This document shows positions 1 to 9,163 of a stretch of DNA of 9,163 nucleotides, one piece after another. The first letter of the stretch is position 1; each line of letters opens with the position of its first letter. This DNA comes from Rhodoferax sp. (GTDB lineage: Bacteria > Pseudomonadota > Gammaproteobacteria > Burkholderiales > Burkholderiaceae_C), in the NCBI GenBank assembly GCA_020048255.1, contig JAIFMR010000047.1:1-9163 (forward strand), given 5' to 3'. The translations under genes were made by a program, and so were the position numbers. The notes beneath the pieces are model-generated. The model saw only the letters and a list, made by a program, of their open reading frames with translations, did no database searches and was not told the DNA's origin.

Positions 1-3858
<3,858 letters not shown>

Positions 3859-3894
3859 GGGTCAATCCGTCAAATATAGGTGGGTGCCAACCGA

Positions 3895-6147
3895 TCAGGC
3901 GATGCGAAAACGCGCCACCGATTGCCGTAACTCTTCAGCCACTTTGGACAACTCGCGGACCTGGGCTGCGGTCGAGCGCGTACCTTCGCCGGTTTGCTCT
4001 GTCACGGCAAAAATATGCTGGATATTTCCGGCAACTTCATTGGCCATATTCGCCTCACGCACGGTGGAGTCAGAAATTTGCTCGATCAGGTCGGCCAAGC
4101 GGCGCGAAACCTGATCGATTTCACTGAGTGCGGTACCGGCGTTGTCCGACAGTTTGGCGCCCTCAACCACCCCTTGTGTCGACCGCTCCATCGCACCCAC
4201 AGCATCCTGGGTATCGGTTTGAATGGCTTTGACCAGGGCCGCAATTTGTCGGGTGGCATCGGCAGAGCGCTCCGCCAGACGCTGCACCTCTTCGGCCACC
4301 ACCGAAAAGCCGCGACCTGCATCACCAGCGGACGCTGCCTGAATGGCAGCATTGAGGGCCAGGACGTTGGTTTGTTCGGTGATGTCCGAGATCAACTCGG
4401 TGATTTCTCCAATTTCTTGGGATGACTCGCCCAGCCGCTTGATGCGCTTGGAAGTTTCCTGAATCTGGTCACGAATCGAATTCATGCCACCAATGGCGTT
4501 TTGCACCGCCTGCAGACCGACCTCGGCGGCTTTCAGGGACTGGCGCGCCACATCGGCAGACTCTTGCGCCTGCGCCGACACCAGGTTGATACGCTTGGCC
4601 ATGTCCACCACCGAGCGGCCTGTCTCGCGGATTTCATGCAATTGTTCGTTGGACGCCGCCAACAGCTCGGTGGAGGTCAAATCCACCTCGGCCGTGGTCA
4701 ACGCCACCTTGGATGCCGTACTCTGCACATTGCCCACCAGAGACCGTAATTCTTCTACGGTGTAGTTCACCGAATCGGCAATGGCCCCAGTGATGTCTTC
4801 GGTCACCGTGGCTTGCTGGGTCAGGTCGCCCTCCGCCAGGGTCTGCAACTCGTTCATCAAACGCAGAATAGCAGCCTGATTCGCATCATTGACCCGCTTG
4901 GCTTCTTGCTCCAGGCGCTGTGCCTCGTGCCGTTGCGCCTCGGAGCTAAGCTGTCGCTGGCGACTGTCTTGCAACTGGACATAAGACAACCCACCTGCAC
5001 TCAGCAAAGCCAGCAGGGCCGCCAACACGATGGCGGCCAGCGCGCCCATGCTGAGCCCGGTTTGCGAGGACAACGCATCCTGCAGCACCACAAGTTCTTT
5101 GCGCAGAATCTCACTGTCAGCCAGGATGGACGCCTGCGCCGCGCGGGCCGACACCAAACCCTGCGAGTTCCCCAAAATGGCAGACGCCTGGGTGCGTGTT
5201 TCATCAAACTGCTTGATCAGGGCGGTCAGCTTGTCACGCGTGCCTGCATCAGCCGAACCCACCAGACGCAGTTCAGCACTGCCACTGAGCAAGCCCTGCG
5301 CAACGTCTTTGAACGAATTCAAATCCTTGCCAAGCAAGGCCACGGCCTGCGGGCCGACGCCCTCGCTTGTCAAAAACTCGTTGGACGTCTTACCAATACG
5401 TTGAGTCAACATCACCAGTTGACCTGCTGCAGAAATTTCTGCGGCGGGTGCGTTTTGCTGCAGTTTCAGGGCCGCCACCGACTCTGCCATGCCCAACAGA
5501 TCAGCAGATTGCTGATTGATCAGCCGCAAAGCCGCACCCACCTGCGTCAGGACTTTTTGCTGCGTCATCACCACAGCGGCATTTTTTTCTGCACGGTCCA
5601 CAAGAGGCGAAATCCGATCCAACACCGGCTGGTAACTGGCACCCAAGGCGTCAAGCCGCAACTCGGGGTCGCCCTTGCTCAAGCCACGCACGGATCGGGT
5701 CAGGATCTGCGCACTTTCTGCCACATCCGGGAAGGCTTTGACATCGCCCACCAAGGCTTGTGACACCGACTTGGCCAGGCGTTGCGACTGCATCAGGGAT
5801 TGGCCGGCAATGCTTAATTGCTGCGTACCCTCGTCGCTTTCGTTGAAACCCACCAAGGTGGCCGCCACCAGAAGAATCAAGGAGGCACCGAGCGAAATCG
5901 ACAAAAAACGCTGGTGTTGACCGACCGTTTTACTCCCCAAAAATGGCAGTGCAATTTGATCTGAATGACCGTCTCCCAAGCCCGGCGCTGAGTGCGCCGC
6001 TGGGGCTTGCCCCGTCATGTGGGGCACCACGTCAGAGTCCTCCTGAAACATCGACACATCCGGCATCCCGATACTCAATCGCGAGTCCTGGCTGGCGTCC
6101 TCCGTTTTCTTTTTGAAAACACTTTTCAGCTGCTCAATAAAAGCCAT
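3895..6147 (-). CDS. pilJ: PilJ, methyl-accepting chemotaxis transducer of the type IV pilus chemosensory system
   Basis: This 750-residue membrane receptor passes signals to ChpA through PilI. Order of parts: a cytoplasmic N-terminal extension (1-79), membrane segment 1 (about 80-101), a periplasmic region with two PilJ-type modules marked by QRLAK (122-126) and QRIGK (249-253), membrane segment 2 (about 368-391), a HAMP-like region (about 410-470), then the cytoplasmic coiled-coil signalling domain. The segment EGDLTQQATVTEDITGAIAD (439-458) and the hairpin tip around EQTNVLALNAAIQAASAGDA (591-610) closely resemble P. aeruginosa PilJ as I recall it. That protein is about 680 residues; most of the excess here is the N-terminal extension. 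A GGGGTGA ribosome-binding site ends 4 nt before the ATG. pilI ends 21 nt upstream and chpA begins 36 nt downstream. The product call is very secure. Confidence 0.96.
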   Translation of the reverse strand: MAFIEQLKSVFKKKTEDASQDSRLSIGMPDVSMFQEDSDVVPHMTGQAPAAHSAPGLGDGHSDQIALPFLGSKTVGQHQRFLSISLGASLILLVAATLVGFNESDEGTQQLSIAGQSLMQSQRLAKSVSQALVGDVKAFPDVAESAQILTRSVRGLSKGDPELRLDALGASYQPVLDRISPLVDRAEKNAAVVMTQQKVLTQVGAALRLINQQSADLLGMAESVAALKLQQNAPAAEISAAGQLVMLTQRIGKTSNEFLTSEGVGPQAVALLGKDLNSFKDVAQGLLSGSAELRLVGSADAGTRDKLTALIKQFDETRTQASAILGNSQGLVSARAAQASILADSEILRKELVVLQDALSSQTGLSMGALAAIVLAALLALLSAGGLSYVQLQDSRQRQLSSEAQRHEAQRLEQEAKRVNDANQAAILRLMNELQTLAEGDLTQQATVTEDITGAIADSVNYTVEELRSLVGNVQSTASKVALTTAEVDLTSTELLAASNEQLHEIRETGRSVVDMAKRINLVSAQAQESADVARQSLKAAEVGLQAVQNAIGGMNSIRDQIQETSKRIKRLGESSQEIGEITELISDITEQTNVLALNAAIQAASAGDAGRGFSVVAEEVQRLAERSADATRQIAALVKAIQTDTQDAVGAMERSTQGVVEGAKLSDNAGTALSEIDQVSRRLADLIEQISDSTVREANMANEVAGNIQHIFAVTEQTGEGTRSTAAQVRELSKVAEELRQSVARFRIA

Positions 6148-6168
6148 AAGGTCACCCCAAGTAGATAG

Positions 6169-6699
6169 TCAAGCGCCAATACCCGAAAAAGTGGGCATTT
6201 GAGACAGTGACTGCAGGTCAATTTCCTGCCACTGCTGGCCATCTGAATCCAAAAAACGATGTCCCAAGTAGGCCGGTGACCCCTCAGGCGGTGGTTCTGC
6301 TGCTTTGAGGGCATCTTGCCGTCGAAGCCCCAGCAACTTGTCCACAATCAGAGCGCAATTGACACCCGAGTCCACATTCAGGGTCACCAGACGCGCTTGC
6401 GCCCAGGCTTGCTCACTTTGCGATCGTGCAGACACCTTGCCCATGAACGCCGCCAAGTCCACCACACCATACAAACCACCCCGCAAATTCACCACGCCCG
6501 AAAACCAGGGCTGGGTATACGGCACACGCGCCATGACTGGCAAAGAGAAGATTTCACCCGAATGTGAGAGCGGCAAAAGACAAGGGGACTCACCCACCAG
6601 CACTGCCAACCAGGCCATGGAAACGGCCTGTGTTTGAGCCGACTGCAGCCGCCCGGCAAGACGGTTTTGAAGTTCTAACAGCGCCTGTTTTTTAGCCAT
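6169..6699 (-). CDS. pilI: PilI, CheW-like coupling protein
   Basis: This 176-residue soluble protein has a single CheW-like fold. The most typical part is residues about 59-87, with VPYTQPWFSGVVNLRGGLYG followed by VVDLAAFMG, the signature of CheW-family strands that contact the receptor and kinase. A short helical leader (1-28) precedes it. In P. aeruginosa, PilI links PilJ to ChpA, and the position here between pilH and pilJ matches that gene order. It begins 12 nt after the pilH stop and ends 21 nt before pilJ, so translation is probably coupled. The ribosome-binding site is weak (GGCGG just before the ATG). A generic cheW is the alternative, but the neighbours make PilI much more likely. 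Confidence 0.9.
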   Translation of the reverse strand: MAKKQALLELQNRLAGRLQSAQTQAVSMAWLAVLVGESPCLLPLSHSGEIFSLPVMARVPYTQPWFSGVVNLRGGLYGVVDLAAFMGKVSARSQSEQAWAQARLVTLNVDSGVNCALIVDKLLGLRRQDALKAAEPPPEGSPAYLGHRFLDSDGQQWQEIDLQSLSQMPTFSGIGA

Positions 6700-6711
6700 T
6701 GCGCCGCCGAA

Positions 6712-7077
6712 TCAGCCCAACGCCTTGATCTTTTCCATCAATTCATCTGAATTGACAGGCTTGGTGATGTAGTCCTTGGCGCCCTGACGAAGACCCCAGA
6801 CGCGGTCAGTTTCGAGATTTTTACTGGTGCACATGATGATCGGAATCTCGGCATAAGCCGGTGTGCGATGAATAGAGCGCGTCAACTGAAAGCCGTTTTG
6901 ACCCGGCATCACGACATCCATCAGGATCAAGTCAGGCTTGTGCTCTTCGAGACGTTTGAGCGCTTCCTCAGCGCTTTCGGCTGTGCGCACCGACAGCCCC
7001 TTGCTTTGCAGCATGTCCGTCAAAAACATCAACTCTGTCTTGGAATCGTCAACGATCAGAACGTTGCGGATACTCAC
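6712..7077 (-). CDS. pilH: PilH, CheY-like response regulator of the pilus chemosensory system
   Basis: This 121-residue protein is one receiver domain with no output domain. Visible active-site residues are the acidic pair D10-D11, phosphoacceptor D54 in LILMDVVMP, the Thr of MCTSK (T84) and K106 in ITKP. It starts at GTG: the sequence GTGA holds both this start and the pilG stop, a 4-nt overlap typical of coupled translation. PilI follows after 12 nt. In P. aeruginosa, PilH is phosphorylated by ChpA and acts antagonistically to PilG, affecting pilus retraction or acting as a phosphate sink. Telling PilH from PilG rests on order and on the MCTSKNxETD segment, which is typical of PilH. Confidence 0.92.
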   Translation of the reverse strand: MSIRNVLIVDDSKTELMFLTDMLQSKGLSVRTAESAEEALKRLEEHKPDLILMDVVMPGQNGFQLTRSIHRTPAYAEIPIIMCTSKNLETDRVWGLRQGAKDYITKPVNSDELMEKIKALG

Positions 7078-7469
7078 GCTACGTCCCCTTGTGCAGCCAC
7101 ACCAAACTGCGTCACGGCATTCAACAACTGGTCTTTGGTGAAGGGCTTGGTCAGATAGTCCTGTGCCCCCGCCATGCGCCCGCGAGCTTTGTCAAAAACG
7201 CCGTCCTTGGAAGACAACATCACGATTGGGACATCTGCAAATTTGGCGTTGCGCTTGATGATGGCGCAGGTCTGATAACCATCGAGCCTGGGCATCATGA
7301 TGTCGCAAAAAATCAGGTCCGGGTGACAGTCACTCACTTTGGCAAGGGCGTCAAAGCCATCTTCTGCCAGCATGACCTCGTACTTGCCAGCCTTCAGAAA
7401 AATTTCTGCGCTGCGGCGAATGGTGTTGCTGTCATCCACCACCAGAATCTTCAAATTGGACCCAGTCAT
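7074..7469 (-). CDS. pilG: PilG, CheY-like response regulator of the pilus chemosensory system
   Basis: This 131-residue single-domain receiver has the acidic pair D12-D13 in VVDDSNTIRRSAE, phosphoacceptor D56 in IFCDIMMPRLDGYQTC, S86-S87 in MLSSKDG, and K108 in YLTKPF. The segment SSKDGVFDKARGRMAG (residues 86-101) is a strong PilG signature. In P. aeruginosa, PilG promotes pilus extension and cAMP signalling when phosphorylated by ChpA. It is the first pil gene of the cluster, 52 nt downstream of the rubredoxin stop, and overlaps pilH by 4 nt. The ATG has only a weak GCGGGT upstream as ribosome-binding site. The product call is secure. Confidence 0.95.
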   Translation of the reverse strand: MTGSNLKILVVDDSNTIRRSAEIFLKAGKYEVMLAEDGFDALAKVSDCHPDLIFCDIMMPRLDGYQTCAIIKRNAKFADVPIVMLSSKDGVFDKARGRMAGAQDYLTKPFTKDQLLNAVTQFGVAAQGDVA

Positions 7470-7494
7470 ATGTACCCGCTTTACTTATTTAAGT

Positions 7495-7510
7495 TGGCCA
7501 GGAATGGCCA
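7495..7510 (-). other. Small inverted repeat between rubredoxin and pilG
   Basis: TGGCCA GGAA TGGCCA forms a 6-bp stem with a 4-nt loop inside the 52-nt gap between the rubredoxin stop and the pilG start. Each arm is itself palindromic, so the site can be read as a direct or an inverted repeat. There is no run of T after it on the transcribed strand, so it is not a classical intrinsic terminator. It could be a weak attenuator, a protein-binding site, or chance. Confidence 0.35.
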
Positions 7511-7521
7511 TGCAAGCCAAA

Positions 7522-7695
7522 CTAAATCTGCACCATCTCAAAATCCTCCTTGCGGGCCCCGCACTCGGGGCAGGCCCAGTTCAGAGGAACCATGGACCAC
7601 GGCGTACCCTTGGGTACCCCATGCTCCGGGTCGCCCGTGGCCTCGTCATAAATCCAGCCGCAAATCAAACACATCCAGGTGGTCGGTGGAGTCAC
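7522..7695 (-). CDS. Rubredoxin, small iron-sulfur electron carrier
   Basis: This 57-residue protein has the two rubredoxin CxxC iron-binding pairs: CLIC (C9, C12) followed by GWIYDEATGDPEHG, and CPEC (C42, C45) followed by GARKEDFEMV. The four cysteines bind one iron, and the protein would shuttle single electrons in the cytoplasm. The length is normal for a rubredoxin. The start is GTG at 7695; an in-frame TGA two codons upstream rules out anything longer, and AAAGG lies 10 nt before it. The gene lies on the same strand as pilG with a 52-nt gap, so it may be the first gene of the transcript. The partner enzyme is not visible in this window. The identification is secure; any link to pilus function is only positional. 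Confidence 0.95.
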   Translation of the reverse strand: MTPPTTWMCLICGWIYDEATGDPEHGVPKGTPWSMVPLNWACPECGARKEDFEMVQI

Positions 7696-7973
7696 GAGTC
7701 AAGTACCTTTGCAAAGACATTAGCCACAAAACCGCCTGCAAATCTCTCTGAAGAGCAGACGTCATGCTTCATATTCTGCCTGAAGAAACCCCTCGGATGG
7801 CGTTTTCACGATGCCGATTGCAGTGGTGATCCCATGCAACAACACAGCCGTAGCATTTGGCGGGCCCCAGCACGATTCATGGGGCACCAGATTTTTGGGC
7901 ACAATCACCCGCAGACCAGGCCCGTGCAGCCCATTTCCAGCCCTTTTAACAACACGCTCCAAGCGGATACGCC
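7696..7973. other. Divergent intergenic region between rubredoxin and hemL
   Basis: This 278-bp stretch separates two divergently transcribed genes and must hold the hemL promoter and probably the promoter of the rubredoxin-pil transcript. I could not pick out a convincing -35/-10 pair on either strand. A 66-codon open frame on the minus strand (7762-7962, only a TTG start, no clear ribosome-binding site) resembles no family I know and is probably not a gene. Short inverted repeats such as CTTCA...TGAAG near 7767-7785 are too weak to call a terminator. Confidence 0.5.
7706..7710 (-). promoter_or_regulatory. Ribosome-binding site of rubredoxin (AAAGG)
   Basis: AAAGG on the minus strand lies 10 nt upstream of the GTG at 7695. 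It is the best Shine-Dalgarno match in this stretch and supports GTG as the true start, since no ATG is available between the upstream in-frame stop and the first cysteine motif. Confidence 0.55.
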
Positions 7974-9163
7974 ATGACTCTCCCCATTGACAACAACACC
8001 ACCCTTTTTGAACGCGCCAAACAAGTGATCCCGGGTGGGGTCAACTCCCCCGTGCGCGCCTTTCGGGCTGTGGGCGGCACGCCCCGCTTCATCACCCGAG
8101 CCCAGGGCGCCTACATGTGGGACGCCAACAACCAGCGTTACATTGACTACATTGGCTCCTGGGGCCCGATGATTCTGGGCCATGGCCACCCGGCCGTGGT
8201 GGAGGCTGTACAAAAGGCCGTGCTGGAAGGCTTTTCGTATGGCGCACCGACCGAGCGCGAAGTCGAACTGGCCGAAGAAATTTTGAAACTGGTGCCCAGC
8301 ATGGACATGGTGCGCCTGGTGAGCTCGGGCACAGAGGCTGCCATGAGCACCATTCGCCTGGCGCGCGGTGCCACCGGACGCAGCAAACTCATCAAATTTG
8401 AGGGTTGCTACCACGGTCATGCCGACGCGCTGTTGGTCAAAGCCGGTTCCGGCCTGGCCACCTTTGGCAACCCTACTAGCGCCGGCGTGCCGCCTGAAGT
8501 GGTGCAACACACCCTGGTGCTGGAATACAACAACATCGAGCAACTTGAACAGGCTTTTGCCGAACAAGGCGGTGAAATTGCCTGCCTGATGATGGAGCCG
8601 ATCTGCGGCAACATGAATTTTGTGCGTGCCAGCGTGCCCTTTGTGAAGCGTTGCCGCGAGCTGTGCACGCAATATGGCACGCTGCTGGTGTTCGATGAGG
8701 TGATGACCGGCTTTCGGGTAGCCCTGGGGGGTGCGCAAAGCGTCTACGCCAAGGAAATCCCTGGTTTCGAGCCCGACATGACGGTGATGGGTAAGGTGAT
8801 TGGTGGCGGCATGCCGCTGGCGGCCTTTGGTGCCAAACGCGCGGTCATGGAACACCTGGCTCCGCTGGGCACGGTCTACCAGGCCGGCACGCTCAGCGGC
8901 AACCCGGTGGCGACCGCTTGCGGTTTGGCCACCCTGAAAGAAATCAGCCAGCCCGGCTTTTATGATGACCTGAGCCGCAAAACCCGCGCTCTGATCAACG
9001 GGCTGAGTCAAGCCGCTGCCGCTGAAGGTGTGCCGTTTTGCGGTGACTCCGAGGGCGGCATGATGGGTTTTTATTTGCTAGACACCCTGCCGACCACCTA
9101 CAGCCAGGTGATGAAAACCGACAGCGCCAAATTCAACCAGCTGTTTCACGGCCTGCTGGACCG
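7974..9163 (+). CDS. hemL: Glutamate-1-semialdehyde 2,1-aminomutase (partial, 3' end outside the window)
   Basis: This PLP-dependent enzyme converts glutamate-1-semialdehyde to 5-aminolevulinate, the last step of the C5 route to heme and other tetrapyrroles. The first 396 complete codons are present; the family is usually about 430 residues, so only the last 30-40 should be missing. Characteristic segments are IPGGVNSPVRAF (19-30), the PLP phosphate-binding SSGTEAAMSTIRLAR (117-131), EGCYHGHADALLVKAGSG (143-160), the cofactor-contacting Asp in VFDEVMTGFR (D241) and the Schiff-base Lys in MGKVIGGGMPL (K274). Further on, GTVYQAGTLSGNP is also typical. The ATG at 7974 gives the normal HemL N-terminus; the ribosome-binding site is weak (AGCGGA). 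It is transcribed away from the rubredoxin-pil cluster. No defect is seen in the visible part. Confidence 0.98.
   Translation, partial: MTLPIDNNTTLFERAKQVIPGGVNSPVRAFRAVGGTPRFITRAQGAYMWDANNQRYIDYIGSWGPMILGHGHPAVVEAVQKAVLEGFSYGAPTEREVELAEEILKLVPSMDMVRLVSSGTEAAMSTIRLARGATGRSKLIKFEGCYHGHADALLVKAGSGLATFGNPTSAGVPPEVVQHTLVLEYNNIEQLEQAFAEQGGEIACLMMEPICGNMNFVRASVPFVKRCRELCTQYGTLLVFDEVMTGFRVALGGAQSVYAKEIPGFEPDMTVMGKVIGGGMPLAAFGAKRAVMEHLAPLGTVYQAGTLSGNPVATACGLATLKEISQPGFYDDLSRKTRALINGLSQAAAAEGVPFCGDSEGGMMGFYLLDTLPTTYSQVMKTDSAKFNQLFHGLLD

Noticed and set aside
4813..5763. 316-codon open frame on the plus strand
   Set aside because: It lies antisense to the periplasmic and membrane part of pilJ, is rich in Gln, Leu, Arg and His without any recognisable domain, and pilJ is certain on the other strand.
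7604..7617. Inverted repeat GTACCC-TT-GGGTAC
   Set aside because: It lies within rubredoxin codons for a conserved segment (VPKGT), has a 2-nt spacer that cannot form a normal loop, and is probably coincidental.
7762..7962. Possible small gene or thiD remnant between rubredoxin and hemL
   Set aside because: thiD is sometimes found in this neighbourhood, but no ThiD motif such as AGSDSGGGAG is visible in any frame, and the 66-codon frame has only a TTG start and no ribosome-binding site.
7905..9011. 368-codon open frame on the minus strand, opposite hemL
   Set aside because: It is fully antisense to a well-conserved hemL, is His/Ala/Gly-rich in the way shadow frames are, and shows no family motif.

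Overview
The window is a chromosomal segment of a GC-rich betaproteobacterium, most likely Burkholderiales and possibly Comamonadaceae. That placement is inferred from protein resemblance and gene order, not from a search. It holds a type IV pilus chemosensory (Pil-Chp) operon on the minus strand. Beside it lie a small rubredoxin gene on the same strand and the divergent heme-biosynthesis gene hemL on the plus strand.

Layout by coordinate: 1-3858 (minus) is the first 1286 codons of a very large ChpA/PilL-type CheA hybrid histidine kinase, open at the left edge. 3895-6147 (minus) is pilJ, the methyl-accepting transducer. 6169-6699 (minus) is pilI, a CheW-like adaptor. 6712-7077 (minus) is pilH and 7074-7469 (minus) is pilG, both single-domain CheY-like regulators. 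7522-7695 (minus) is a 57-residue rubredoxin starting at GTG. 7696-7973 is a divergent intergenic region with no convincing gene. 7974-9163 (plus) is hemL, cut by the right edge.

Transcription order on the minus strand is rubredoxin, pilG, pilH, pilI, pilJ, chpA. The pil genes overlap by 4 nt or are 12-36 nt apart, so they look like one operon. By analogy with the Pseudomonas aeruginosa Pil-Chp system, PilJ senses a surface or pilus signal and PilI couples it to ChpA. ChpA then phosphorylates PilG and PilH, which control pilus extension and retraction, twitching and cAMP or surface responses. No pilK (CheR-like) gene lies between pilJ and chpA, unlike in Pseudomonas.

The known system explains most of the window. 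The least ordinary parts are inside chpA: a perfect hexanucleotide repeat coding (Pro-Glu)11 that runs off the left edge, a perfectly phased three-copy DFSxT octapeptide repeat, and a long acidic Pro/Glu-rich linker between two HPt domains. PilJ also has an unusually long cytoplasmic N-terminal extension. I found no evidence of mobile elements, CRISPR, tRNA or rRNA, and I do not claim a wholly new system.
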